A stretch of 64,000 nt of DNA from assembly GCA_020137815.1 (NCBI GenBank), contig CM035356.1, positions 5,676,145 to 5,740,144 on the forward strand. Reading direction: 5' to 3'. Positions 45,449 through 58,051 of this stretch are shown here, in pieces. The DNA comes from Hormiphora californensis. Its lineage: Eukaryota; Ctenophora; Tentaculata; Cydippida; Pleurobrachiidae. The first letter of the stretch is position 1. Each line of letters starts with the position of its first letter. A program made the translations under genes and the position numbers. The notes under the pieces were generated by a model. It saw only the letters and a program-made list of their open reading frames with translations, searched no databases and was not told where the DNA came from.

Positions 45449-48239
45449 TAATACAAGAAGCAGTGCAACATATTGAAGGCTGATAAAGTGCAACACACAC
45501 CATGTGCTAAATAAACAAGTGGATAAACTAAACAGAAGGAGCACAGTACACACGCGTTAAACTATGTTAGCAGGATAGTGTTAACACAAATTAGTTAAAG
45601 AATAAAGAATGTTAAAGCATGTTTTAGATTTCTATAATTTCTTTGCCTAGCTGCTATTTGGCGACCAATTTGTTCCTAAACCAATTTGTGATCTAACGTC
45701 TCATCTTTGTCTCTAATTCTCATATCTTCATCAGCCCTTGTTCTCTCCCTGTCGACTAGCTGGTTAATATCTCATTCTCTCTCTCGTTATTCTCTCTTTC
45801 CCTTTCCATCTCTGTTATAAATGATGTCATTTTACCAAAATTAGCAGGAAGCAGGCTCAATTTGGTGGCGATAATTAGAGTGTTTTAAAATAGTCTCTCT
45901 ACAATGTATGTTTTCGGCTGTACAAAATACAAACACATGTGTATGATAGATTCCCAATATTTCCAGATTTCCAGGAACCGACCGGATTAAGTAAACAGCC
46001 AATCAAAATTCGTTATTTAGGTCACGGTACTGGTTATCAGCCAATCAGGGACCAGTATTTCCTGATTCGGTCGGTTCCTGCAGATTTCCGTATGACAGAT
46101 TTATTTTGAGGTTCCCTTCAATTTCAGTTGACAACAGAAGCAGTCATTAATATGTAATGACTCATTACAGTATATCTGGATATAAGTCTAGACTTAATTT
46201 GTACAACTAAACCTTCAAAATTGACTCCACTAATTCGGCATGTTAGCACACGCTTCACACTAGCAGTAGGCAGGCAAATATCTGGACAAGAGAGTAGTAA
46301 TGGAAGCCTACCGCATATACGTTGAGTGACAATAGGAATGCAGTGGGATGGATACTGGGATAGAAGGGTAGAGAGAGAGAGAAAGGGGGGAGAGGGATAC
46401 ATAGTATATATATTTGAAAGGGGAGAGAGATAATATATTTGAAAGAAAGGGGTGTTGCAATCAAGAGTGCAAGAGAACAGAAAGTAATCAAGAGTGAACA
46501 TTCGAATAAACGAAATGGGGTACAAAAGAAATCATGATAGAGAAAGATATGCGAAAAAGAAACTATAGATAGAGATGAAGAAGAAACTATAGAATAAGGG
46601 AGAGAGACCAAAAGAAAAGATAGATTGAAGGAGATACCAAAAGAAAAGATAGAATGAGGGAGAGGGAAAAAGGGAGCAATAAAAAAGATAGAATGAGACA
46701 TGAATGGGGGAGAGAGAGACCAATAAAAAAGATAGAATGAGGGAGAGAGACCAAAAGAAAAGATAGAATGAGGGAAGGGGGATTAAGCGCCATCTAGTGG
46801 ACTCAGATTGTCAACACATTCCATTATAACACGAATATTTCTATCTCTCTATCTTTCTATCTCTCTATCTCTCTATCTCTGTAGTCTGTATCTCTCTATC
46901 TCTCTCTCCCTCTCCCTCTCTCCCTCTCTCTTATAAAACAAAAAACTCGCCCTCACTCTTTCCTCCCCTCTTCTACCGAGAGCGTCATCGCCCATTATGC
47001 ACATTATATATGACACAAAAAATCTGTCATACAGTTTTACAGAGACAAGTAAATTTTAAATTTATAAAGCAAATCACAAATCTGTAGCTGATAACTAGAA
47101 TTATAGTTTATTTGTTGTCATTTCTTCTTTAAAATAAAATTAGTAACTGCCAATTCAACAATACGCTGATTTACCCAAAAAGTGGGCTAGGTTGATAATG
47201 CCACCAAACAAACCCTAGATGGGTGACATAAAAATCCCCACGCATTTTAAAGGCAAATAGTTAGTGCTGCACTTCTCTCTTTCCTCTCTTCCCTTTTTTT
47301 TCCTTTTCTTTTCTCTCTCCCTCTCTCTCTCTCTCCTCTCTCCCCCCTCTCTCTCTCCTCTCTCCCTCTCTCTCCCGCTCTCTCCCCTTTCCCCTTCCTC
47401 TCTCTCTCTCCCCCTTTTTTCTCTTTTCCCCGCAAAACGAATATACATAATTAAGTAACCGAATCAATTAAAACTCTACACCCCTCAAAATAAATCTTTC
47501 CAATAATAAGAAAAAAAGTACTAATAATATAACGTCATTTTTCTACCGAACAACCCGCGGATTCCCAAAAACAAAGAAAAGGTACGAACGAGAGTGAAAA
47601 ATTTTAGACGAAAAAACACGACCTTTTATCTGTCCCTCTCTCTTTCTTTTTCTTCCCCCTCTTTTTTTCTTTTCTTTCTTCTCTCTCCTCCTCCTTCTCT
47701 CTCCCCTCTCCCCCTCTCCTCTTCCCCCCCTCTCTCCTCATCTTTTTTTCCTCCCCCCCTCTCCCCCTCCCCCTCCTCCTCCCTCTCTCTCTCTCTCCCT
47801 TCTCTCCATTTCCCCTTTTCTCCTCGCCCCCCCCCCTCCTCCCCTCCCTTGAATTAGTCAGTGTCCTTGCTGTCTTTGGGGGAAAAAGGGGATTTTTTCC
47901 CGCTTTTCTTACACCTGTTTTCCTCCCCGGGCCCTTTAAAAACCCTGGTCCCTTCTCTTTTCTTTTCACCTTTCCTTTTTAGGACACGCAATTTTTTTAA
48001 GAGCGAGTGAGAGAAGGGGTTTAAGGAAGGGGGAAAAAAGAGTGGAGGAAGGAAAGGAAAAGGGGAGAAGAGAAGAGAGAGGAGAGAGAGAGGGGGAGAG
48101 GAGAGAGAGAGAGGAGGGGAAGAGAGAGGAAAGAAAGGGGGAGAGAGAGGGGGAAAAAAACCAAACAATTTTTTAAAAAAAACTACAACAAAAAAACATG
48201 ACACGTTTTCTCGAGGGAAAGAGAAAGAAAGAGTTTGTA
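45449..48239. other. No gene identified; low complexity
   Basis: The 5' exons (RWD domain) of the RNF25-like gene should lie here or in the next genes' space, but I could not recognise them. 46370-46790 repeats GAATGAGGGAGAGA and AGAAAAGATAGA words. 46840-46935, 47270-47440 and 47630-47850 are CT tracts, and 48010-48160 is a GA tract. Confidence 0.5.
45972..46080. mobile_element. hAT-type MITE, copy 2
   Basis: 109 bp, CAGGAACCGACCG ends, flanked by a perfect 8-bp target duplication CAGATTTC. The interior has CCAATCA, GTCACG and ATTGG-type words. Confidence 0.85.
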
Positions 48240-50333
48240 CAAATAGCTCTTGTGGTGCTTTTTAGAGAATATCACAAAGTTTGCCTAAGAAATCGTACAT
48301 CACGCTTGGATGACACTTTCTTGTCTAAAATTCAAATATCTTGTCACCCTAAAGTTGTTTGCACGTGGAATCCCCCTCCCCCATTTCTCCCCCAGCTCGT
48401 TTCCATATATCACTAATTAATCCCATTTACTGCTCTGTTCAGGGAAGATCATGGTTGCAGACTGTTCAGTTCCCATGAACTTTGGAAGGCAGTACCTTGA
48501 TTTCGAAGGCCTATGTGATCTGGAATTCACGTGCAATAAAGGTGCAGTTGTCAAGGCTAGTTCCTTCCCCCTCGCCCTAACAGTCCGGTGGTGCGTGAAC
48601 TAGTGGGTACCCAGCTCATCAAGGAACTTGATTTGGAGGAGTTTTCTCGTCTTTCTGTGCTCACCTTTGTCGAGTCTTGCTACACTGGTACCCCTACCAT
48701 CAGTAAGGAAAACTTTCGGGAGGTCAACAAACTGAGTGCAGTGTTCAAGGTCCAGTGGCTGATAGACGATTGTCTCACGTTTTATACCCGTCTCTGCTCT
48801 GGAATGAATGAGACCTCTCTCGAGTTAGCCTGGTATTTGTTTGATGAGGCATCGTACATCCTCAAGGAGAGGAACAGCAGGGACCTTGGGGAAGCTCTAA
48901 AAACCAGACTGAAATCATTTCCAAATCTTCAGCTGGCACTAGTCCAGGATTTTATATCACGGGATCCCAATACACAGGAGTTCGCCTCTACTGAGCTGTG
49001 TTTCTCCTTAGTTGGATCTAATACTACAGCTCTTTACAGTTGGCTGGCTAAAAACCTGGAGAGTAAGCCCCATCCAGTGAAACTGACAGATGTGGAAAGG
49101 AGGTTTCTGACTTCACAATCGCTTACATTGTGTTATCAATCTGATCATGGACTGTACCAGAGACTGCTGAAGACTGTTCAACAATGTCTCTCAAATGAGG
49201 ACTTGGCATCTCTCTTTGCGGTCTTTGCAAGTGTTCCGCTGCCATCGATTAGCGTTCCAGTTCATGTTGCCCCGACAAACACCAATGAGGATGTAATCCA
49301 GAGGGATGAGGTTGTCTATCCGATAGTGATACCGGCTTTAGATGATTGTGAAACATGGTTGGAAGCCATCAAAGTATGCGATGAAGATCCGAGACTACAC
49401 AGTTGTTTGCAGTTTTTGGGTGCACTGAGAACGTATGGACTGTACGTAGACGGAGTTATTGATACAGGTAAAGATGTATATCTTGCCTTCGCTGCTGCAA
49501 TGGATAAACGGCAATCTCATGGATGTTTCGAAACATTAACGATAAATTGCTTTCATTATAGGATATATAATAAGGACCTGAGTAGTGCCTTGATGCCTTA
49601 TGTCAAGAAAAGACCTAATCTTGAATATGGATTTATTGATCATGATCCTCAGTGTGAATATGTGATATTCGGGCAATACAATGGTCCGCCATACTGGAAT
49701 TCAAAAGTTTGTTTTATAGATCTTCACGCAGGCTCCAGTTACTGTGAAAATAACCGATATGGCTCCAGACGGTGTAAGGTTGCTGTCAGGGTCTCAATTT
49801 ACATTGAAGACGAAGACGGGTGGCCTACGGTTACGATTGAACTGGTCAAGAACCAAAAAACTTTAGCGTCTCAAAGGGATGCTCATTTTCATCAAGATCC
49901 TAAATTTCTACAAAACATTATATGTACCACGATTAAATCATGTTTATTATCATGTTGTTTTTACAGATGAACCCCGGAGATATTTTTTTGGTGCTTTTAA
50001 AGCGGACGAGGAGTTGCTGGTAACTTTACGTTTACCTTTTTATCGTATTAATTAACTCCCATGTTTTAACCATTTTAAAATGTTAGCTCTAATTTTGATT
50101 CAATTTTTAATTTTTTAAACATACGCATTGTGTCTATCCCAAATTCCGAATAAGAATATCACAAGTTTGCCTAAGAAATCGTACATCACGCTTGACACTT
50201 TCTTGTCCTAAAATCTCAAATATCTTGTCAACCCTAAAGTTGTCTTCACGTGGATCCCCCTCCCCCATTTCTCCCCCAGCTCGTTCCATATATCACTAAT
50301 TAATCCCATTTACTGCTCTGTTCAGGGAAGATC
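48240..50333 (+). repeat. Tandem duplication of BTB gene and its 5' flank
   Basis: About 200 bp of upstream sequence (from GAATATCACAAAGTTTGCC to TTCAGGGAAGATC) precedes both BTB copies, at 48268-48450 and 50152-50333. This shows a segmental duplication with a unit near 1.88 kb. Coding identity is high in the 5' two thirds and low in the 3' third. Confidence 0.85.
48451..49970 (+). pseudogene. BTB-domain gene, copy 1, one-base frameshift
   Basis: Begins ATGGTTGCAGACTG with a BTB fold (CDLEFTCNKGAVVKASSFPL, then RELVGTQLIKEL, LSVLTFVESCYTGTPTIS, VNKLSAVFKVQWLIDDC). At about 48578 the run GCCCTAAC lacks one T that copy 2 has, so the start frame closes; the rest stays open for 460 codons from 48588. 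A BACK-like helical part and a long C-terminal region without a known domain follow. Near 49920 the frame passes FLQNI and ends in what looks like intron (acceptor TTTTTACAG at 49968). It could be a true pseudogene or a single base error in the assembly. Upstream TTCAG before the ATG is a possible acceptor, so a 5' exon may exist. Confidence 0.7.
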
Positions 50334-53090
50334 ATGGTTGCAGACTGTTCAGTTCCCATGAACTTTGGAAGGCAGTACCTTGATTTCGAAGGCCTATGTG
50401 ATCTGGAATTCACGTGCAATAAAGGTGCAGTTGTCAAGGCTAGTTCCTTCCCCCTCGCCCTTAACAGTCCGGTGGTGCGTGAACTAGTGGGTACCCAGCT
50501 CATCAAGGAACTTGATATGGAGGAGTTTTCTCGTCTTTCTGTGCTCACCTTTGTCGAGTCTTGCTACACTGGTACCCCTACCATCAGTAAGGAAAACTTT
50601 CGGGAGGTCAACAAACTGAGTGCAGTGTTCAAGGTCCAGTGGCTGATAGACGATTGCTCCACGTTTTATATTTTATACCCGTCTCTGCTCTGGAATGAAT
50701 GAGACCTCTCTCGAATTAGCCTGGTATTTGTTTGATGAGGCATCGTACATCCTCAAGGAGAGGAACAGCAGGGACCTTGGGGAAGCCCTAAAAACCGGAA
50801 TGAAACCATTTCCAAATCTCCAGCTGGCACTAGTCCAGGATTTTATATCACGGGATCCCAATGCACAGGAGTTCGCCTCTACTGAGCTGTGTTTCTCCAT
50901 AGTTGGATCTGATACTACAGCTCTTTACAGTTGGCTGGCTAAAAACCTGGAGAGTAAGCCCCATCCAGTGAAACTGACAGATGTGGAAAGGAGGTTTCTG
51001 ACTTCACAATCGCTTACATTGTGTTATCAATCTGATCATGGACTGTATCAGAGACTGCTCAAGACTGTTCAACAATGTCTCTCAAATGAGGATTTGGCGT
51101 CTCTCTTCGCAGTCTTCGCAAGTGTTCCGCTGCCATCGATTAGCGTTCCAGTTCCTTCGATCAGCACTGTCAGTGTTCCTTCGACAATTAGTGATCATGT
51201 TCCTGGAACCAGTTCAAATATTCCAAGTCAGGTTCCATCAAACAGCAACTTGCAGAAAGATAAGATTGTCTACCCGATAGTAATACCGGAATTGCAGACC
51301 TGTGATACATGGTTGGAGGCTATCAAAATATGCGATGAACATCCCAGACTACACAGTTGTTTGCAGTTTTTGATCGGTCTGAACTGTTATGGTTATTTTT
51401 ATAAAACCAATAACCCACTTTCTATGCGTGATACACCTACAGATGCCTTCGCTGCTGCCATGGACAGACGATATAATGAAAATATTAACGTAACTATCGA
51501 GGAATACGACACTCTGGAGAGTAGGTATGAAAATTGGATTCATAGAGAGCTGTTTTACTTTGACAGCATAGAAAGTTTACTTGATCCGTACCTTTTACAA
51601 CCAAATGGTCGATGTGACTTCATCCAAGACAACCTAGTTGCCGTAAAATTAACTAATAGGCCAGTCACTTTTTGCTTAATTGGTGAACTGAGACATAACA
51701 AAGGTTTTCCACTTGCATTGTACTCCTATGGGGTCCCAGAAACACCAGAAAAATCGTCCACTCCAACCGAGGTGAAGAAAGTGCCCAAAATGGCCACGCC
51801 CTTTTTGCCTGTATTTTCAGCCTTGACCAAAAATAGCAACTTTGCTTTGGATTGGAGTAGAAACGTAAATGAGGGCACTAAAATGTGTAGAATGAGCAGC
51901 AGAATCGATTGGTACCAAGCAGAAGTCGTTATCTCATCAGGTTCGAGAGATAATTGGATAATTAGGTATGCGCATAACCGTTTTTGAGCCATATGGCTAT
52001 AGCCGCTCAGGAGCAGGTTTCAGAAATTTTGCTTCACAGGAGCTTGTTCAGCATATAAAAATTAGTGGGGGTAACAAATATGAAGTTTTTATCGCATAAG
52101 GTCAATGAGTTATTCAACTTTAAAGATCGAAAAATGAGGGTAAAATGAAGGAAAATGACCAAATTTCGACTTTTTACCCCCATTTTTCGATCTTTAAAGT
52201 TGAATAACTCATTGACCTTATGCAATAAAAACTTCATATTTGTTACCCCCACTAAATTTTATATGCTGAACAAGCTCCTGTGAAGCAAAATTTCTGAAAC
52301 CGCTCCTGAGCGGCTATAGCCATATGGCTCAAAAACGGTTATGTGCATACCTAATTATCCAATTATCTCTCGAACCTGATGAGATAGCGACTTCTGCTTG
52401 GTACCAATCGATTCTGCTGCTCATTCTACACATTTTAGTGCCCTCATTTACGTTTCTACTCCAATCCAAAGCAAAGTTGCTATTTTTGGTCAAGGCAGAA
52501 AATACAGGCAAAAAGGGCGTGGCCATTTTGGGCACTTTCTTCACCTCGGTTGGAGTGGACGATTTTTTTGGTGTTTCTAGGACCCCATAGGAGTACAATA
52601 CAAGTGGAAAACCTTTGTTATGTCTCAGTTCACCAAACGGCCCCAAAATGACAAAAAATGACTGGCCTATAAACGCTATATTGATATACCATACCGCTGT
52701 GCCAAAAATGTATATCTATCTCTTCATGATATCCATGGTCGCAGTAAATGTAAAAAGACCGGAAAAAAGTCCATCTGCTGTAAGGTTGCTGTCAGGATTT
52801 CAATTTGCATCCAAGACTATGAGAGTTGGCCAATTTTGACACTTGACTTGGTAAAGGACCAGAAAATCCTATCGGTTCAGAGGGGCATTAATTTTCATCA
52901 AGATCCTGAACTGCTCAAGAACATTTCTCCAGTGATAGAAATATACGGGTTCCCAAGTACATATCATCGATTTATCTGTACGGTTAATCCTGAACCTTAT
53001 GAATTTAATTGGGAGGTAGACGTGGATTGGAAAGAATGTAATGTTAGTTTATATTCACCTTACTATCGCACAGATTGCATGTTCTGTTAG
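50334..53090 (+). pseudogene. BTB-domain gene, copy 2, frameshift and 957-bp insertion
   Basis: Intact BTB start (MVADCSVPMNFGRQYLDFEG) running 122 codons, then an 8-bp duplication (TTTTATAT near 50665) shifts the frame. The second frame, from 50695, continues through the BACK-like part and a Ser/Pro/Val linker absent from copy 1. After the residues CLIG the frame enters a 957-bp palindromic insertion (51680-52636). Beyond it the homologous protein resumes with PNGPK and, in another frame, SLHDIHGRSKCK and KVAVRISICIQDYESWP up to 53090. Three lesions make a functional product unlikely. The family beyond the BTB domain is not recognised. Confidence 0.75.
51680..52636. mobile_element. 957-bp palindromic element inside BTB copy 2
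   Basis: Ends TTGGTGAACTGAGACATAAC and its inverted match. The arms of about 470 bp pair almost perfectly with a short unpaired centre near 52140-52160. Left and right flanks line up with consecutive residues of copy 1 (FG then QYNGP versus IG then PNGP), so it is an insertion. Open frames in both arms are mirror images, not genes. No clear target duplication. Confidence 0.85.
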
Positions 53091-54004
53091 CATTAGTATC
53101 TTCTCCTTCTTCTTTGAGTGTCGGGTGTGAGACTCTAAAGACTATCGCGACTTTCGTCATTGCGATTTGGTCGACACTGGTGTGAGTGCTCGTGCCATGG
53201 GTGGAACCCACGGAGATTTTGAGATGAAGAAGAGGATAGCAACGGCATCTCCCCATGCGTGGGAGCTCCTCCCTCTTTCTCCACTCGTCAGGAACAGCAT
53301 GGCTGGTTCCGTTAATCAAGGGGAATCTATGTTCGGTGCAACCCCGGCTGGGGACAGGCCGCAGCTGTGTGCGAAGCGGTGTGGACGGTATGGTACCGCA
53401 AATGTTCAGTATGATGCAGATAAGATTGAATGTATCACATTTGTCTCTATATTGCACTGTATACCTCTACTTTGGGACGGGCGAGCTGAGGAGGGGAGGC
53501 GAGTGGGGATCTTAAGATAGCCGAGATTTATAAAAGATCTTGATTGAGATTGTTATTACATACCAGATAGTATCTGCATGGCCTGCAGGACCAGCGTATC
53601 TGCAAAGCAGTATCGGGGGAGCAGTTTTACTACTCATGTTAGAGTATAGCATTACAATTTTGAATTTTCTGTTAGTAGGCGACACTAGCGTGGTACAAGT
53701 ACACACGATCCCACGCATTTTTGTTCACTAGTCCCGGGAGTCGGGTCCCCTACTAATTACTATTATATATATGCATGATTCTTACACTTTTCTAGTCGTC
53801 GCAGGCTCGTGCCCTTATTTTATAACAGCGCAGCTTAGTGTTTGTATATTGCATCGGGTTCCGCATGGCATGGTTGTGAAACGAAAGTTACGCTAGCGTT
53901 ATGAAATGTTATCTTATTTTATTGTTTTATTGTTTTATCGGTTGTTAACTAATTTAATTACATTCTAACCTCTTCCATAACCTTTAGAGTTTTAGCTGCG
54001 GTAC
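53091..54004. other. Intergenic between BTB copy 2 and COMMD; no gene seen
   Basis: A frame of 117 codons at 53167-53520 (+) has no recognisable domain, and the opposite strand is open as well. Likely contains the COMMD promoter; no TATA is obvious. Confidence 0.45.
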
Positions 54005-54508
54005 ATGGAAATAACAACAGTTGTGAGTGATGGACTCAGTGAGGGTGTTATAGGAGTGTCCTCTTCAGACCTCAACTCTATCATTGAACATGTTTATAAA
54101 GCCCTTACTGGGGAAACTACCCCTTTTGAGGGACATGAAAACCTGACTAATTCTATGTTTTTGTTTGCCACTGAGGCGTGTCAAGTGAATGCCAGCCATG
54201 GTTCCATTAGTAGAACTTTGGAGGAGGCAGGATGGTCAGATGAACAGATCAAACTACTTCTCACCCACCACACAACCTACTGTCCCCAAATCCGTAGTGA
54301 ACTATCTCAGCGGTGCCCCAAGTTTAACTCTGTTGAAGATGTAAAGTGGGAGTTGGTGTTTGAGAAATCCCGGGGTCCGGTGTACCGGATGACGGTACAA
54401 ACAGATGGGGATCACGTGTCATTTGAGTGTAACCCCGGTCAGTTATCTGATCTGGTATCACAGTTACAGTCGGCCAACTTTTCTGTTAACAAGATTGCCT
54501 CTCAGTGA
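54005..54508 (+). CDS. COMM domain protein, closest to COMMD3
   Basis: 167 residues in one exon. The N-terminal helical part (SSDLNSIIEHVYKALTG and LEEAGWSDEQIKLLLTHH) aligns in layout with COMMD3 (LEDCKFDRERIELFCTEY). The COMM domain starts at about residue 114 with VEDVKWELVFEKS. It includes PVYRMTVQTDG and ends VSFECNPGQLSDLVSQLQSA, matching the ISFSCSMEQLQDLVGKLKDA pattern of COMMD3. Family proteins form a ten-member ring, part of the Commander complex in endosomal recycling and cullin regulation. The COMM core is shorter by several residues than in COMMD3, so the exact orthologue is uncertain. It ends 268 bp before the ILK start on the same strand. Confidence 0.85.
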   Translation: MEITTVVSDGLSEGVIGVSSSDLNSIIEHVYKALTGETTPFEGHENLTNSMFLFATEACQVNASHGSISRTLEEAGWSDEQIKLLLTHHTTYCPQIRSELSQRCPKFNSVEDVKWELVFEKSRGPVYRMTVQTDGDHVSFECNPGQLSDLVSQLQSANFSVNKIASQ

Positions 54509-54776
54509 GAATGATGTGTAATTTTTGAAGTGCTTGTTTTTTTTGTTTCATGTTTTGATGATCTGAATTTAAGAGCTGGACTCTATCAATGACTTTTACA
54601 GCGATAGCCGTTTGCTTGTTTATAGGTTTTACCAGTCAGTTTAAATATCTCTCTTGGTTTCTACCGCCCCTCTCCGTCTATAATACTAGTTAACCACCCC
54701 AAGATTTCAAGAAACCTTCTTATAATCCAATATACAGGTTCACCTTCACCCCAATTTTCCGATATATAGGTTTGTC

Positions 54777-55385
54777 ATGTATGCGACTGACTCCCAGGAC
54801 ATTTATACCGCCTGTAAGGAGGGAGATGACACCTTCGTCCGACAGTGGCTTTCTAGAGCTGAAAATGATGTGAACCGAGGGTGAGTTATAGTTCTTCCAA
54901 TACAGACAGACTCTGATATACTCTCTACTATAACAGACTACAGACAGACAACAACACGGACAATAACACAGACAGACAGATAACCAGACACACAGACAGA
55001 CAACACACGAACAGACAACACTGACAGACAGACGATAATTGATAACACAGACAGACACACACACACACACAAACCGACACACAGACAAACAGATAAAACA
55101 CGGAAAGAAAACTTACAACATACTCAATATTTCTCCCATTTGTAGAGTCTACCGACAGTCGATATACTGCAGTGTGTTTGTATGGTAGTTGTGCAGAACA
55201 GCTATCATCCATTGATATTGTACTTGTATTATTATACACTGTACACGAATTACTTTACATAGTCACGTGATACATCTGGTAGATCACGTGGTACAATAAC
55301 AGCGGCAAAAATAGAGAATTTGTATTCCACTAGTACCTACAATTCTTTTCTCTATCCATTTTCTTGCTCTCTCTCTTTCCCTATT

Positions 55386-55480
<95 letters not shown>

Positions 55481-58020
55481 ACACACACTCACACTGACTC
55501 TTTCTGCTATAATCAAATTTTGCAAACATTCTTGCACACAGCTAACTCGGTAGTGCACTCTGCTGCTGACAGGCCAAATTGTAGTTAAACTGAATGGAGC
55601 AAAAATAAATGCACTTCAATTATATACCGAGTTTTCGGTGAACTGCAAATAATATGAAAATGGGAGTTTAACACAATATGACATAGTGCTGGTTGAGGGG
55701 TAATTGCACGGCAGGATTTTCCCAGGCCTGTAGTTTGATAAAATACGGAGTGACCGTGCCGTGGTAACCACTGTGGTTATCCGTGGTTATACGGATCTGG
55801 CTTTCCCAGGCCTGTCAGTGTAGTTATCCGATCACCAAACTTTCTAAGTAGCTGTAGTACTTTATATTTCTAACGGGGTTTCCGTTTTAACCTGTTAACC
55901 TGTTAACAGTCGCAGTAATGTAATCCTATAAAGTGATTCCCCAATGAATTTACGATGCGACATTGTCATTATACAAAACTGAATATATTCAGCCCCCTTT
56001 TTTAATCCCTTCCACTGTCTCTCAGCGACGGGCACGGTTTCACCCCACTACACTGGGCAACCCCTTTTGTAACCCCCTCCTCCTCTCAGGGACGGGCACG
56101 GTTTCACTCCACTACACTGGGCAACTCCTTTTGTAACCCCCTCCTCCTCTCAGGGACGGGCACGGTTTCACTCCACTACACTGGGCAACTCCTTTTGTAA
56201 CCCCCTCCTCCTCTCAGGGACGGGCACGGTTTCACCCCACTACACTGGGCAACCCCTTTTGTAACCCCCTCCTCCTCTCAGGGACGGGCACGGTTTCACT
56301 CCACTACACTGGGCAACTCCTTTTGTAATCCCCTCCTCCTCTCAGGGACGGGCACGGTTTCACTCCACTACACTGGGCAACTCCTTTTGTAACCCCCTCC
56401 TCCTCTCAGGGACGGGCACGGTTTCACTCCGCTACACTGGGCAACTCCTTTTGTAACCCCCTCCTCCTCTCAGGGACGGGCACGGTTTCACTCCACTACA
56501 CTGGGCAACTCCTTTTTTAACCCCCTCCTCCTCTCAGGGACGGGCACGGTTTCACCCCACTACACTGGGCAACTCCTTTTGTAATCCCCTCCTCTCAGGG
56601 ACGGGCACGGTTTCACCCCACTACACTGGGCAACTCATTTTGTAATCCCCTCCTCCTCTCAGGGACGGGCACGGTTTCACCCCACTACACTGGGCAACTC
56701 CTTTTGTAACCCCCTCCTCCTCTCAGCGACGGGCACGGTTTCACCCCACTACACTGGGCAACTCATTTTGTAACCCCCTCCTCCTCTCAGGGACGGGCAC
56801 GGTTTCACTCCACTACACTGGGCAACTCCTTTTGTAATCCCCTCCTCTCAGGGACGGGCACGGTTTCACTCCACTACACTGGGCAACTCATTTTGTAACC
56901 CCCTCCTCCTCTCAGGGACGGGCACGGTTTCACTCCACTACACTGGGCAACTCCTTTTTTAACCCCCTCCTCCTCTCAGGGACGGGCACGGTTTCACCCC
57001 ACTACACTGGGCAACTCCTTTTGTAACCCCCTCCTCCTCTCAGGGACGGGCACGGTTTCACCCCACTACACTGGGCAACTCCTTTTGTAATCCCCTCCTA
57101 CTCTCAGGGACGGGCACGGTTTCACCCCACTACACTGGGCAACCCGGTATGGTCGGACCAAGATTGTCGAGATGTTGTGTACCAGAGCGGCCAAAGTGAA
57201 TGCTAGCAATATGGGTGGTGACACACCCCTTCACATTGCGGTGTCTTTTGGGCAACAGGATATTCTTTATAAGGTATTATAGTGCTCCTTTTCAAACTAA
57301 TTTAGTGCTCCTTTGTACACTAATTTTGGTCCTTCATTATAAACACATTTAGTGCTCCTTCATAATTAAAGTTACTACTTATTGTTACTCCTTCATAAAC
57401 ACACTTTTTGATCCCTATATCCCTCCTTAGTTGATATCACAGAAGGCAAATGTGAACGCTACGAACGAACACGGAAACACCCCGCTACATTACGCCTGCT
57501 TTTGGTGCTACGACACCATTGCCATTGTACGTATAATTTTAGATTATTTTGTCTGGGTTTAGTTATTAGCTAATATCCAGGTTTTATTAGGAGCAAGATC
57601 TCATTATATATCGATCAGGAACCGACCGAATCAGGAAATACTGGTCCCTGATTGGCTGATAACCAGTCACGTGGCCTAAATAACGAGCTCTGATTGGTTG
57701 TTTACTTGGTCCGGTCGGTTCCTGATATCGAGATGTTCCAGTGTTATCAGTATGACATCTGTTATAGTACAGCAACTGTACTAGATAGTGATTTGTGAGT
57801 GTGTGAACAAGCTAGCAGGGTGTAACACGCGTGTCATCGCCTTGTTGTAGTGGTCACAAGGAACCCAACTAACAACCTCTCTCGTACACACACACTACAC
57901 TTCCCTACTATCACTCTATTTCTTTCTTCTCGCTCCCTCTATGCTATCTTTCTCTCCCTCTCTTTATCCAACTCCCCTCTCTCTCTCCTCTCTCTCCCTC
58001 TCTTTATCCAACTCCCCCCC

Positions 58021-58051
<31 letters not shown>

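Noticed and set aside
46124-46525. 133-codon minus frame as a possible RWD exon of the RNF25-like gene
   Set aside because: No RWD signature (no YP..P or NPRG-like motif) and no acceptor-donor pair in the right phase for 45014.
52324-52646. Frames on both strands repeating GELRHNKGFPL
   Set aside because: Mirror images within the 957-bp palindrome; the insertion is explained by the flanking BTB homology.
53167-53520. 117-codon plus frame between BTB and COMMD genes
   Set aside because: Overlapping long frame on the other strand, no recognisable domain, no splice or promoter support.
56017-57147. CRISPR-like array of about 64-bp units
   Set aside because: Units are contiguous without unique spacers, the repeat is a known exon head plus acceptor, and the context is an animal gene.
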